From Pseudomonas sp. MIACH (lineage in GTDB: Bacteria; Pseudomonadota; Gammaproteobacteria; Pseudomonadales; Pseudomonadaceae): a stretch of 64,000 nucleotides of DNA. The notes under the pieces are model-generated. The model had not been told where the DNA came from. It searched no databases and worked only from the letters and a program-made list of their open reading frames with translations. The translations under genes were made by a program, and so were the position numbers. The DNA is taken from the NCBI RefSeq assembly GCF_001269925.1, contig NZ_LHVO01000046.1, positions 62,001 through 126,000 on the forward strand, written 5' to 3'. The stretch's first letter is position 1. The number at the start of each line of letters is the position of its first letter. Of the stretch, positions 7,196 to 16,310 are shown piece after piece.

Positions 7196-9451
7196 ATGTA
7201 CAAAGACCTGAAGTTCCCTGTGCTTATCGTGCACCGCGACATCAAGGCCGACACCGTTGCCGGTGACCGGGTCCGAGGCATCGCCCGAGAGCTGGAACAA
7301 GAGGGCTTCAGTATCTTTTCTGCCGTGGACTACGCCGAAGGCCGGTTGGTAGCGGCGACCCATCACGGCCTGGCGTGCATGCTGATCGCTGCCGAAGGCG
7401 CCGGTGAGAATACCCACCTGCTGCAAAACATGGTCGAGCTGATCCGCCTGGCGCGCCTGCGAGCGCCGAACCTGCCGATCTTCGCCCTGGGCGAGCAAGT
7501 CACCCTGGAAAACGCCCCGGCCGATGCCATGAGCGAACTCAACCAGCTACGTGGCATCCTTTATCTGTTCGAAGACACCGTGCCGTTTCTGGCGCGCCAA
7601 GTGGCCCGCGCTGCCCGCAGTTACCTGGATGGCTTGTTGCCGCCGTTTTTCAAAGCGTTGGTGCAACATACGGCAGACTCCAACTATTCCTGGCACACCC
7701 CCGGCCATGGCGGTGGCGTGGCCTATCGCAAAAGCCCGGTGGGGCAGGCGTTTCATCAGTTCTTCGGGGAAAATACCCTGCGCTCGGATCTGTCGGTGTC
7801 GGTGCCCGAGCTGGGCTCACTGCTGGACCACACCGGGCCGCTGGCCGAAGCCGAGGCCCGTGCCGCGCGCAACTTCGGTGCTGACCATACTTTTTTCGTG
7901 ATCAACGGCACGTCCACCGCCAACAAGATCGTCTGGCACTCCATGGTGGGGCGCGATGACCTGGTGCTGGTGGACCGCAACTGCCACAAGTCGGTGTTGC
8001 ACTCGATCATCATGACCGGTGCGATCCCGCTGTACCTGTGCCCGGAGCGCAATGAGCTGGGCATCATCGGCCCAATTCCCCTGAGCGAATTCAGCCCCGA
8101 CTCGATCCGCGCCAAGATCGAGGCCAGCCCGTTGACCCGTGGGCGGCCGCCAAAGGTCAAGCTGGCCGTGGTCACCAACTCCACCTACGACGGCCTGTGC
8201 TACAACGCCGAGCTGATCAAGCAGCAATTGGGCAACAGTGTCGAGGTGCTGCACTTTGACGAAGCCTGGTATGCCTATGCGGCGTTCCACGAGTTCTTTG
8301 CCGGGCGCTACGGCATGGGCACCTCCCGTACCCCGGACAGCCCGCTGGTGTTCACCACTCACTCCACCCACAAGCTGCTGGCGGCGTTCAGCCAGGCCTC
8401 GATGATCCATGTGCAGGACGGCGGCGCGCGCCAACTGGACCGCGACCGTTTCAACGAAGCCTTCATGATGCATATCTCCACCTCGCCGCAGTACAGCATC
8501 ATCGCCTCCCTGGACGTGGCCTCGGCGATGATGGAAGGCCCGGCCGGGCGCTCGCTGCTGCAGGAAATGTTCGACGAGGCCTTGAGTTTTCGCCGCGCCC
8601 TGGCCAACCTGCGCCAACACATTGCCGCCGAAGACTGGTGGTTCTCCATCTGGCAGCCGCCGTCGGTGGCGGGCATCGACCGCGTCGCCACGGCGGATTG
8701 GCTGTTGCAGCCGCAGGATGACTGGCACGGCTTTGGTGACGTGGCCGAAGACTACGTGTTGCTGGACCCGATCAAGGTGACCTTGGTCATGCCCGGCCTC
8801 AACGCCGGCGGCGCCTTGAGCGATTGCGGCATTCCGGCGGCAGTGGTCAGCAAATTCCTCTGGGAACGCGGGCTGGTGGTGGAAAAGACCGGGCTGTATT
8901 CATTTCTCGTGTTGTTTTCCATGGGCATCACCAAAGGCAAATGGAGTACCTTGCTCACCGAATTGCTGGAGTTCAAGCGCAGCTACGACGCGAATGTCAG
9001 CCTCGCCAGTTGTTTGCCATCGGTGTTTGCCCAGGGCCCGGCGCGTTATCAGGGCTTGGGTTTGCGCGATTTGTGCGACCAATTGCACAGCTGTTACCGC
9101 AGCAACGCCACCGCCAAGCACCTCAAGCGCATGTACACGGTGCTGCCGGAAATCGCGATGAAACCGGCCGACGCCTACGACCAATTGGTAAGGGGAGAAG
9201 TGGAGGCAGTGTCCATTGATGCCTTGCCAGGACGCATTGCAGCCGTGATGCTGGTGCCTTATCCGCCGGGTATCCCGTTGATCATGCCGGGCGAGCGCTT
9301 TACCGAGTCGACCCGGTCGATCATCGACTACCTGGCGTTTGCCCGGACGTTCGATAGCAGTTTCCCCGGTTTTGTTGCCGATGTTCACGGGTTACAACAC
9401 GAAGATGACGGCAGTGGTCGTTGTTACACCGTCGATTGCATCAAGGGTTAA
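7196..9451 (+). CDS. ldcA: Lysine decarboxylase (class I Orn/Lys/Arg decarboxylase)
   Basis: A 751-residue PLP enzyme that converts an amino acid, most likely lysine, to the diamine (cadaverine) with uptake of a proton. In order it has the N-terminal wing domain (MYKDLKFPVLIVHRDIKAD), the PLP core with FEDTVPF, SWHTPGHGGG and HFDEAWYAYAAFHEF, the Schiff-base lysine about 393 in THSTHKLLAAFSQ, and the C-terminal domain with PYPPGIPLIMPGE. By sequence and position after dnaQ it matches the pseudomonad LdcA (PA1818) rather than an arginine or ornithine enzyme; this is by recall. The ribosome-binding site is weak. A GNAT gene begins immediately after the stop. Confidence 0.92.
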   Translation: MYKDLKFPVLIVHRDIKADTVAGDRVRGIARELEQEGFSIFSAVDYAEGRLVAATHHGLACMLIAAEGAGENTHLLQNMVELIRLARLRAPNLPIFALGEQVTLENAPADAMSELNQLRGILYLFEDTVPFLARQVARAARSYLDGLLPPFFKALVQHTADSNYSWHTPGHGGGVAYRKSPVGQAFHQFFGENTLRSDLSVSVPELGSLLDHTGPLAEAEARAARNFGADHTFFVINGTSTANKIVWHSMVGRDDLVLVDRNCHKSVLHSIIMTGAIPLYLCPERNELGIIGPIPLSEFSPDSIRAKIEASPLTRGRPPKVKLAVVTNSTYDGLCYNAELIKQQLGNSVEVLHFDEAWYAYAAFHEFFAGRYGMGTSRTPDSPLVFTTHSTHKLLAAFSQASMIHVQDGGARQLDRDRFNEAFMMHISTSPQYSIIASLDVASAMMEGPAGRSLLQEMFDEALSFRRALANLRQHIAAEDWWFSIWQPPSVAGIDRVATADWLLQPQDDWHGFGDVAEDYVLLDPIKVTLVMPGLNAGGALSDCGIPAAVVSKFLWERGLVVEKTGLYSFLVLFSMGITKGKWSTLLTELLEFKRSYDANVSLASCLPSVFAQGPARYQGLGLRDLCDQLHSCYRSNATAKHLKRMYTVLPEIAMKPADAYDQLVRGEVEAVSIDALPGRIAAVMLVPYPPGIPLIMPGERFTESTRSIIDYLAFARTFDSSFPGFVADVHGLQHEDDGSGRCYTVDCIKG

Positions 9452-9459
9452 GGATGTTT

Positions 9460-10041
9460 ATGCAAGCTGTAATGAACCCGAAGTATCCAGGGCTCAGTGT
9501 GCGGGTCGCCGACGAGGGCTTCGATGCCTACGTATGGGGCAATGACTTCAGTTTCGAGGTCAGCGCCTACGGTGTGCCGGAGATGGGCAAGCGTGTGGAT
9601 CAATGGCCGCTGGAGCGCATCCTGCCGTACCGCAAATGTTATGGGATCGATCCTGAAGAGTTCGCCAGTTTTCGTGATGCGCCGGACAGTGCGATCTTCA
9701 TGGCCTACCTGGATGATCGTGCGGTCGGGCATATCGTGGTCAGCACCAATTGGAATGGCTTTGCCCACGTAGACGAATTGGCGGTGGCCTTGCCCGCGCG
9801 GCGCCATGGCGTGGCCAAGGCCTTGCTGGACGTGGCGCAGTTCTGGAGCCGCAAGAAAAACCTGCCAGGCATGATGCTCGAAACCCAGAACAACAACCTC
9901 GGCGCCTGCCGTCTGTATGAGCGTTGCGGCTATGTGATGGGCGGGATCGACCACCTGCGTTATCGCGGCATAGACCCGCAAACCCGTGAAGTGGCGATTT
10001 TCTGGTATCGGTTGTTCAAGACCGAAGCCGAGCGGCTTTAA
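9460..10041 (+). CDS. GNAT-family N-acetyltransferase
   Basis: A protein of about 193 residues with a GNAT acetyl-CoA fold in the C-terminal half: VDELAVALPARRHGVAKALLDVAQ is the R/Q-x-x-G-x-A motif A, and NNNLGACRLYERCGYVMGG is motif B. ATGs at 9454, 9460 and 9472 are all possible; AAGG at 9450-9453 best fits 9460. It follows ldcA with an 8-base gap, so is co-transcribed with it. Its stop overlaps the stop of the convergent LysR gene by 4 bases (ttaa). The acceptor is unknown. Confidence 0.82.
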   Translation: MQAVMNPKYPGLSVRVADEGFDAYVWGNDFSFEVSAYGVPEMGKRVDQWPLERILPYRKCYGIDPEEFASFRDAPDSAIFMAYLDDRAVGHIVVSTNWNGFAHVDELAVALPARRHGVAKALLDVAQFWSRKKNLPGMMLETQNNNLGACRLYERCGYVMGGIDHLRYRGIDPQTREVAIFWYRLFKTEAERL

Positions 10042-10931
10042 CTCACCAGCAGGGCTTGGGCCTTTTGCGTGACGATCTCCAGCAACGCATTCAGCGCGGG
10101 GGAGGTCACGCCATCCTGGAGTGTCAGCGCATACAGGCTGACCATGATCGGCGGTGACACCGGGCATGTATCCAAACCCGCCTCACGCGCGCCAAACGCA
10201 GTGAATGGGTCGACTATCGCCAGGCCTTCGCCGGCTTCCACCATACTGCGCATCATCTGGTAGGTCTGTACCCGCGTCTGCACCACCGGCAGCGGGCGCA
10301 AGGCTTGCAGCTTGGCGTCCAGCAGGCGGCTGAGCGGGTCGTGCCCTTCAAGCCCGATCATCGACTGCCCGGCCAGGTCTTGCAGCGCAATGTACTTCTG
10401 CTTGGGCTTGAGCCAGCCGTGGGGCGCGAGCAGTTGCAATTTGCCTTGGGCGAGCACAGTGCTGTGGATTTGCGGATGTTCCGGGTCATGCAGGCTCAGG
10501 CCCACGTCGGCCTCGTGCAGCAACAGGCTGCGGACGATTTCCCGCGTTGGCTGGCTCGACAGGTTGCACGGCGTGTCCTGGAAGCGTCGGCGCAGGACCG
10601 CGATACTCTGGGGCAGCAGTTGATTGGCCAGGGGCGGCGTGCACAGAGCGCGCAGGGTGGGGGCGTGATGGTGTTTCAAGCGGCTGGCCAGGCGTTGCAC
10701 CGGTTCCAGGGCTTCGTACACATGGGCAATTTCTGCCTGCAACTCCAGGGTTTCCCGTGTCGCCTGCAAACGCCCGCGCACACTGGCAAACAGCATGAAG
10801 CCCAATTGCTGCTCGGCATCCTTGAGTGCCGCGTCTACATCGCCCACGGGAAGTTGCAACCATTCGGCGGCGGTGCCGAGGTGCCCGGTCTGCAAGATGG
10901 CCTGAATCACTTCGATATGACGTAAACGCAT
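10038..10931 (-). CDS. LysR-family transcriptional regulator
   Basis: This 297-residue protein has an N-terminal winged helix-turn-helix (MRLRHIEVIQAILQTGHLGTAAEWLQLP, about 1-60) and a periplasmic-binding-like effector domain (from about residue 90, HHAPTLRALC...). The signature LLLHEADVGLSL and MVEAGEGLAIVDPFTAFG blocks fit LysR proteins. It converges on the ldcA-acetyltransferase unit, so a regulatory link to that unit is possible but not shown. The effector cannot be deduced. Confidence 0.85.
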   Translation of the reverse strand: MRLRHIEVIQAILQTGHLGTAAEWLQLPVGDVDAALKDAEQQLGFMLFASVRGRLQATRETLELQAEIAHVYEALEPVQRLASRLKHHHAPTLRALCTPPLANQLLPQSIAVLRRRFQDTPCNLSSQPTREIVRSLLLHEADVGLSLHDPEHPQIHSTVLAQGKLQLLAPHGWLKPKQKYIALQDLAGQSMIGLEGHDPLSRLLDAKLQALRPLPVVQTRVQTYQMMRSMVEAGEGLAIVDPFTAFGAREAGLDTCPVSPPIMVSLYALTLQDGVTSPALNALLEIVTQKAQALLVS

Positions 10932-11112
10932 GGCCGGAGTCTATGTGCAGCGCGTTGGGGATTCAATGGCGCATGCCGTCGTGCGCAAAAAAGACGGTGT
11001 GGGTCGCGTATGTCGCTGGCGTTCAGCCAGGACCCCACTAAAATGGCGCGTCTGATCATCAACGACCAATGCCGGTTACCGGCACATACAACAAAAACAG
11101 GTCTGGTCTCAT

Positions 11113-11457
11113 ATGCCTCTGCCCTCGACATTTCTCGGGGTAACGGTCAAACAACTGCTGGTCCTGGTGACCGTAGGGTGTTTGGCTGCTTATCTCTTCA
11201 GCAATCACGATGAATCAGTCCCGGAAAACCTTGCGCTTGAGGCCTTCATCCGTACCCAGGAACAAGTCGCCGCGCAGGTCGGCACGGTGCTGGGCATGAC
11301 GCAAGTCAAGCAGGTGGTGGCGTATCCGGGGTACAACTCGCCGGGTTACAGGCGGGTGATGTACGCGGTCGAAGGCGAGCGGGGGAGTTTGATGGTCACG
11401 CTCAAGCAGGTCGACGGTGAGTCGGGGCTCGAAGTGACGGAGATTCGCCGCCCGTGA
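11113..11457 (+). CDS. Membrane-anchored small protein of unknown function
   Basis: A 114-residue product with one N-terminal hydrophobic segment (VKQLLVLVTVGCLAAYLF, about 12-29) and a small soluble domain (residues 45-114) ending EVTEIRRP. The topology suggests an inner-membrane anchor with a periplasmic domain. I do not recognise the family; it resembles other single-helix pseudomonad hypotheticals. The ribosome-binding site ahead of the ATG is poor, so a slightly later start is possible. It stands alone, 180 bases from the divergent LysR gene. Confidence 0.65.
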   Translation: MPLPSTFLGVTVKQLLVLVTVGCLAAYLFSNHDESVPENLALEAFIRTQEQVAAQVGTVLGMTQVKQVVAYPGYNSPGYRRVMYAVEGERGSLMVTLKQVDGESGLEVTEIRRP

Positions 11458-11520
11458 CCACCCAGCTCAGTCAATGCCGTCAATGGCCAGGACTGAGCTG
11501 GTACGTCTGGGCGATCAATC

Positions 11521-11757
11521 TTATGAGGCGAGGACGGTCTGCGATTCGCGGACGATAATGGTCCCCGACTGGATCAGCTTGAACTCATCGCCTTCCAGTT
11601 TTTCTACACGGTCGCCAATGGCCAGCTTGTAGGTGGTGGCGGGTGCCGAGCCAGCCAGGTCGCCTTGCGCCGGGTTGGATTCCTGGAACTCATGCACCGA
11701 ATACACACGACCCTCTGCGTCTCTGGCATGAAACTGTCCGACTAGTACTGCTGCCAT
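11521..11757 (-). CDS. Conserved small hypothetical protein
   Basis: A 78-residue product starting MAAVLVGQFHARDAEGRVY. The ATG at 11757 has AGAGG about 9 bases upstream, so the longer frame from 11811 is unlikely. The composition is that of a small soluble beta-rich protein (GDRVEKLEGDEFKLIQSGTII). No catalytic or binding motif is visible. It is divergent from the FMN reductase gene at 11984. Confidence 0.65.
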   Translation of the reverse strand: MAAVLVGQFHARDAEGRVYSVHEFQESNPAQGDLAGSAPATTYKLAIGDRVEKLEGDEFKLIQSGTIIVRESQTVLAS

Positions 11758-11983
11758 CTGTTTAGAACCTCTGGAGATAAACACTCGATATGCGGTGCTG
11801 TAGACCGTCATAAAGAGGGGTAGTTTACCTATTGGAAAAAAATACTATTCGCTGACATTTTCAGACGGTTCCTACGCATCGAATCGCGAGCTAAACGTCT
11901 GGAGGATTATCAAAACCTTCTGGTGAGCGCGCTGCGAAGCCTTTATAACTACAAGCTCCCTTAGTCAGACGTCGAGAAACCCA

Positions 11984-12541
11984 ATGAGCAAGGTCTACAC
12001 GATTGCCGTTCTGGTTGGCAGCTTGAGAAAAGACTCGATCAACCGCAAGGTCGCCCTGGCATTGGCCGAACTGGCCCCTGCCAACCTGAAGTTGAACATT
12101 GTGGAAATTGGCGATTTGCCGCTCTACAACGAAGACATCGACGGGGCATCACCGCCCGCAGCCTACAGTAGTTTCCGTCAGCAAGTACGCTCATCCGACG
12201 CGGTGTTGTTTGTGACGCCGGAGTACAACCGTTCCGTACCCGCGCCGTTGAAGAATGCCATCGACGTAGGTTCCCGTCCTTATGGTCAAAGCGCCTGGAG
12301 CGGTAAGCCGGGGGCGATCATCAGCGTGTCGCCGGGCGCCATCGGCGGCTTTGGTGCCAACCACCACTTGCGCCAGTCCCTGGTGTTCCTCGATGTGCCG
12401 TGCATGCAGCAGCCGGAAGCCTACCTGGGCGGCGCGGGCAGCGTGTTCGATGAGTCCGGCAAGGTGTCGGAAAAGACCAAGCCGTTCCTGCAGGCATTTA
12501 TTGATGCCTACGGCAAATGGGTAGAAAAACAGACAGCTTGA
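11984..12541 (+). CDS. NADPH-dependent FMN reductase family protein
   Basis: A 185-residue flavodoxin-fold reductase of the YieF/ChrR type (quinone or chromate reductase-like). The FMN phosphate loop is GSLRKDSINRKVA (about 12-24). The isoalloxazine loop VTPEYNRSVPAPLKNAIDVGSR (about 77-98) and the SVSPGAIGGFGANHHLR stretch are family hallmarks. It would transfer two electrons from NAD(P)H to quinones or other acceptors in the cytoplasm. It is isolated by a REP pair downstream. Confidence 0.88.
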   Translation: MSKVYTIAVLVGSLRKDSINRKVALALAELAPANLKLNIVEIGDLPLYNEDIDGASPPAAYSSFRQQVRSSDAVLFVTPEYNRSVPAPLKNAIDVGSRPYGQSAWSGKPGAIISVSPGAIGGFGANHHLRQSLVFLDVPCMQQPEAYLGGAGSVFDESGKVSEKTKPFLQAFIDAYGKWVEKQTA

Positions 12542-12570
12542 ATCGGCACTCGCCGTTCAGTTAAGGCTTT

Positions 12571-12670
12571 TGTAAGAGCGAGCTTGCTCGCGAAAAACTC
12601 ATAGGCGCCGCGTTCATTCAGGAAGCACGCGTTATCGTTGACGTTTTTCGCGAGCAAGCTCGCTCCTACA
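12571..12670. repeat. REP-type inverted repeat pair (gagcgagcttgctcgc class)
   Basis: tgtaagagcgagcttgctcgcgaaa at the left is mirrored by tttcgcgagcaagctcgctcctaca at the right, about 50 bases apart. This is a different sequence class from the gaggggg/cccctccc REPs elsewhere in the window. It could also fold as a long hairpin in a transcript. Confidence 0.8.
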
Positions 12671-12701
12671 GGAGGCGATGTACGCTTAACTGACTGGTAT
12701 T

Positions 12702-12720
12702 AGGGCAAGCCCCTCCCACA
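12702..12720. repeat. Solitary half REP (gggcaagcccctcccaca)
   Basis: Only one arm of the common REP is present, just before the poxB stop and 30 bases after the previous repeat pair. Confidence 0.55.
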
Positions 12721-12728
12721 GTATTGGA

Positions 12729-14453
12729 TCAGCGCAACCAGTTAGTCCGCGCCAACTCGATCACTTCATCCCCGCGCCCACTCATCACCGCCTTGAGCAT
12801 GTACAGGCTGAACCCTTTGGCCTGCTCCAGCTTGATGCTCGGCGGCATCACCAGTTCCTGGGTGGCCGTCACCACATCTACCAGCACCGGGCCATCGTGG
12901 GCCAGGGCGCGGCGCAGGGCCGGTTCCAGGTCTTCGGATTGCTCCACGCGAATGCCGAGGATGCCCATGGCGTTGGACATGGCGGCGAAGTCCGGGTTTT
13001 TCAGCTCGGTGCCGGCATCCAGATAACCTGCGGCCTTCATTTCCATGGCGACAAAGCCCAGCGACGAGTTATCGAACACGATCACTTTTACGGGCAATTT
13101 CAGCTGCGCCAGTGAAATGAAATCCCCCATCAGCATGGCAAAACCGCCGTCGCCGGACATCGAGATCACCTGGCGTCCCGGGAAGGCCGCCTGCGCGCCA
13201 ATCGCCTGGGGCATGGCGTTGGCCATCGAGCCATGGTTGAACGAGCCGATCAGGCGGCGCTTGCCATTCATTTTCAGGTAGCGCGCGGCCCACACGGTCG
13301 GCGAGCCCACGTCGGCGGTGAAGATCGCATCGTCGTCCGCCAGTTCGCTGAGCAAACGCGCCACGTATTGCGGGTGGATCGGCCGGTTGGCCTTTGACGG
13401 TTGCGCCAGGTCGTCCAGGCCTTGGCGGGCTTTTTCGTAGTGCTTCAGCGAGGTTTCGAGGAAGCTGCGGTCGGTCTTGCGGGTCAGGCGTGGCAGCAGG
13501 GCGCCGATGGTCTCGCTCACATCGGCAGCGATGCCCAGGTCCAGTGTGGCGCGCCGGCCGAGCGCCTGCGGGTTGCGGTCAACCTGGATGATCTTGGCAT
13601 CGGTAGGGTAGAACTGGCGGTACGGAAAGTCCGTGCCGAGCATGATCAGCGTGTCGCAGTCGAGCATGGCGTGGTAACCGGAGCTGAAGCCGATCAGGCC
13701 GGTCATGCCGACGTCGAACGGGTTATCCCACTCCACGTGTTCCTTGCCGCGCAGGGCGTGCACCACCGGCGCCCCCAGGGCATCGGCCAGGGCCACCACT
13801 TGATCATGAGCACCGGCGCAACCGCTGCCGCAGAGCAGGGTGACCTTCTTGCTGCTTTCAAGGATCTCGGTCAGTCGTTGCAGGTCCTGTTCCGCCGGCA
13901 AGGTGCGCGGTGCGTGCAGGGCAGGCCAGGGCTTGAGCGTGTCTTCCACTTCCAGCAACGACACATCCCCCGGAATCACCACCACCGCCACGCCGCGGTT
14001 GAGGATCGCCGAACGCATGGCACGGTGCAGCACATGAGGCATTTGCTCGGGGTTGGTGACCAGCTCGATAAAGTGGCTGCATTCTTTGAACAGTTCCTGG
14101 GGATGGGTCTCCTGGAAATAATTCAGGCCGATCTCGGAGGAGGGGATCTGCGCCGCAATCGCCAGCACCGGCACATGGTTGCGATGACAGTCGAACAGGC
14201 CATTGATCAAGTGCAGATTGCCCGGCCCGCAGCTGCCGGCGCATACGGTCAGTTCGCCAGTGGCTGCCGCTTCGGCACCGGCAGCGAAGGCGGCGACTTC
14301 TTCGTGACGCACATGCATCCACTCGATGCTGTCCATGGTACGCAGGGCGTCGGTGAGGCCGTTGAGGCTGTCGCCGGTCAGGCCCCAGATGCGCTTGATG
14401 CCCGCCTGTTCAAGGGTGGTCGCCAATTGCTGGGCCAGGTTGATTTTCGCCAT
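12729..14453 (-). CDS. poxB: Pyruvate:ubiquinone oxidoreductase (pyruvate oxidase), TPP-dependent
   Basis: A 574-residue enzyme that converts pyruvate to acetate and CO2 and passes electrons to quinone at the membrane. It has the N-terminal TPP-binding domain with the key Glu in VRHEEVAAFAAGA, the central FAD-binding domain, and the C-terminal TPP motif GDGGFAMLMGD...FDNSS. Length equals E. coli PoxB. The start at 14453 (MAKINLAQQL) has GGAG nearby; 14465 is the alternative. It lies 77 bases downstream of the OYE gene in the same direction, so the MerR-controlled promoter may also feed it. Confidence 0.93.
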   Translation of the reverse strand: MAKINLAQQLATTLEQAGIKRIWGLTGDSLNGLTDALRTMDSIEWMHVRHEEVAAFAAGAEAAATGELTVCAGSCGPGNLHLINGLFDCHRNHVPVLAIAAQIPSSEIGLNYFQETHPQELFKECSHFIELVTNPEQMPHVLHRAMRSAILNRGVAVVVIPGDVSLLEVEDTLKPWPALHAPRTLPAEQDLQRLTEILESSKKVTLLCGSGCAGAHDQVVALADALGAPVVHALRGKEHVEWDNPFDVGMTGLIGFSSGYHAMLDCDTLIMLGTDFPYRQFYPTDAKIIQVDRNPQALGRRATLDLGIAADVSETIGALLPRLTRKTDRSFLETSLKHYEKARQGLDDLAQPSKANRPIHPQYVARLLSELADDDAIFTADVGSPTVWAARYLKMNGKRRLIGSFNHGSMANAMPQAIGAQAAFPGRQVISMSGDGGFAMLMGDFISLAQLKLPVKVIVFDNSSLGFVAMEMKAAGYLDAGTELKNPDFAAMSNAMGILGIRVEQSEDLEPALRRALAHDGPVLVDVVTATQELVMPPSIKLEQAKGFSLYMLKAVMSGRGDEVIELARTNWLR

Positions 14454-14530
14454 GAAGAACTCCAATCGTCAGTGAGGTTAAAAGCAGCTGATCAATAGGG
14501 GACAGTTCGATCACGCCGAATGCTCCGCCT

Positions 14531-15763
14531 TTAATGTGAAGATTGCGTCATGGCCGCGCGGTATTGCCGGGTGCGCCGGGCGATAAACCATTGGTCGCGC
14601 ACCAGTGCCAGCCAGGGCGCGACGTTGGCATTGGGCAGGCGGCCGCGGCTCAGGCGGCGCATCTGGTCACGTACCACGGCCAGGGTGGCGAGGGCGGCCA
14701 AGGGTTTGCGCTGCCAACTGATCGGTTTGAGTTGCGGGTTGAGATCGCGCCCCTCGTGCCAGTGTTTGATCAGTTGCGGTTCGAGGGTCAGGGCGGTGGC
14801 AATGCCGGCCATGGCGATGCCGCTGTCCAGCACCTGTTGCACGATGGGCAGGCGGCGAATGCCGCCGGTGACCATCAGCGGCATCTGGGCGATGGTCGCC
14901 AGTTCCTTGGCAAATTCCAGGAAGTACGCTTCACGGGCCAGGGTGCGACCGTCCCGGGCTTCGCCTTGCATGGCCGGTGCTTCGTAGCTGCCTCCGGAGA
15001 GTTCCAGCAAGTCAATGGACAAGGGGTTGAGCATCTCGACCACTGCACGAGCATCGGCCTCTGCAAATCCGCCGCGCTGGAAATCCGCCGAGTTGAGTTT
15101 TACCGCGACGCAAAAGGACGGGCTGACGCTGGCGCGAACCGCGTGGATCACCTCCAGCAGCAGGCGCGCACGGTTCTCCAGCGAGCCACCCCAGCGGTCA
15201 GTGCGGTGGTTGCTCAACGGCGAGAGAAACTGGCTGAGCAGGTAGCCGTGCGCACCGTGGATCTGCACCCCGGTAAAACCGGCTTTCTCGGCCAGGCGTG
15301 CGCTGGTGGCGAAGCGTTTGATCACCTCTTGAATATCGTCCTCGGTCATTGCCTTGGGCTTGGCAAACATCTTCGAAAAGCTGCCGAGGTCCAGTGCAAT
15401 CGCGGAGGGCGCCAGGGCTTGCTGGCCGAGGTTGGCCATGGTCTGGCGTCCCGGATGACTGAGCTGTACCCAAAAGTGCACACCCTTGTCGCGGGCCACG
15501 TTGGCCCATTCGCGAAAACTGTCCAGATGCTGTTCGTCTTCGAGGGCAACGCCACCGGGGCCGGTCATGGCGCGGCGGTCGATCATCACATTGCCGGTCA
15601 GCAGCAAGCCGGGCTCGCCGTTGGCCCAGGCGGTGTACAGCTGCTTCAGTTCACGGGAAGGCGCTTGATTGGCGTCTGCCATATTCTCCTCCATCGCCGC
15701 CTTGGCGATGCGGTTGGCGAGGACCTGGCCATTGGGCAGTTGTAAGGGTTCAAAGGGTGACAT
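14531..15763 (-). CDS. NADH:flavin oxidoreductase, Old Yellow Enzyme family
   Basis: A 410-residue FMN TIM-barrel protein. It shows QLSHPGRQ, the substrate-binding GVQIHGAHGYLLSQFLSP, the RTDRWGGSLENRARLLLEV signature and the phosphate loop VTGGIRR. Such enzymes reduce activated C=C bonds of unsaturated carbonyls with NAD(P)H. The start at 15763 (MSPFEPLQLPNG) is preferred over 15856, which would run through the promoter and operator. It is transcribed divergently from a merR gene with a MerR-type operator in the 71-base gap, and poxB follows. Confidence 0.92.
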   Translation of the reverse strand: MSPFEPLQLPNGQVLANRIAKAAMEENMADANQAPSRELKQLYTAWANGEPGLLLTGNVMIDRRAMTGPGGVALEDEQHLDSFREWANVARDKGVHFWVQLSHPGRQTMANLGQQALAPSAIALDLGSFSKMFAKPKAMTEDDIQEVIKRFATSARLAEKAGFTGVQIHGAHGYLLSQFLSPLSNHRTDRWGGSLENRARLLLEVIHAVRASVSPSFCVAVKLNSADFQRGGFAEADARAVVEMLNPLSIDLLELSGGSYEAPAMQGEARDGRTLAREAYFLEFAKELATIAQMPLMVTGGIRRLPIVQQVLDSGIAMAGIATALTLEPQLIKHWHEGRDLNPQLKPISWQRKPLAALATLAVVRDQMRRLSRGRLPNANVAPWLALVRDQWFIARRTRQYRAAMTQSSH

Positions 15764-15798
15764 GAGTTGACTCCGGAACGGGGGAGGCCTCAGGCTAA

Positions 15799-15823
15799 GC
15801 TTAAAGTTAACTTTAATGTCAAG
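15799..15823 (-). promoter_or_regulatory. MerR-type operator inside an over-long -35/-10 spacer
   Basis: The 16-base perfect palindrome ttaaagttaactttaa (15801-15816) sits directly after TTGACA (minus strand, 15822-15817). A TAGCCT -10 candidate lies 19 bases downstream of that -35 box. A dyad filling a 19-base spacer is the classic MerR/SoxR-type layout, and the core resembles the SoxR dyad (…AGTTAACT…). The promoter points to the OYE gene; the same site lies 19 bases before the merR start. Confidence 0.75.
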
Positions 15824-15834
15824 CAGGCGTTTTG

Positions 15835-16239
15835 ATGAATATTGGTGAGCTGGCAAAGCAAAGTGGGTTGGCGGCGTCGCGTATCCGCTTCTACGAATCC
15901 GAGGGGCTGATCAGTCAGGTGGGGCGCCAGGCCAATGGGTATCGACGCTATGCGCCCGATGCCCTGCAAACGCTGCAACTGATCCAGAGCGCACAGCAGG
16001 CCGGTTTTACCTTGCAGGAACTCAAGGCGTTAATGCCCGCGCCGGGGGAGCACAAGCGTGAGGAGTTGATCGAGGCCCTGGAGCGCAAGGTGGCGCAGAT
16101 CGAGGTGATGCAGGCGCAGTTGGCCCACAACAAGGCGCAATTGTTAGGCGTAATCGATGCGGTACGGGCGCAGCCGGAAGGCGTGCCGTGCTCAATGGGG
16201 CAGAAGCAAGTGCTGGCGTCGATTAAGATCGGTGCCTGA
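15835..16239 (+). CDS. MerR-family transcriptional regulator
   Basis: A 134-residue protein with the MerR N-terminal winged helix (MNIGELAKQSGLAASRIRFYESEGLI, then GYRRY), followed by a dimerising coiled coil (about 80-115) and a short C-terminus containing PCSMGQ. There is one Cys near the end (about 121), not the SoxR 4-Cys iron-sulfur cluster, so the effector is probably not a redox cluster. It presumably controls the divergent Old Yellow Enzyme gene and itself through the palindrome between them. Confidence 0.9.
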   Translation: MNIGELAKQSGLAASRIRFYESEGLISQVGRQANGYRRYAPDALQTLQLIQSAQQAGFTLQELKALMPAPGEHKREELIEALERKVAQIEVMQAQLAHNKAQLLGVIDAVRAQPEGVPCSMGQKQVLASIKIGA

Positions 16240-16275
16240 AAAAGCACCGATTTACAGCGCAAGCAGATTCCAATC

Positions 16276-16302
16276 TGGGAGGGGGCAAGCCCCCACCCCA
16301 CA
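16276..16302. repeat. Collapsed REP element
   Basis: tgggagggggcaagcccccacccca is a short inverted repeat, a REP arm joined nearly directly to its mirror. It lies between the convergent merR and DUF934 stops, where it can also form a terminator-like hairpin. Confidence 0.55.
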
Positions 16303-16310
16303 TTCGATAC

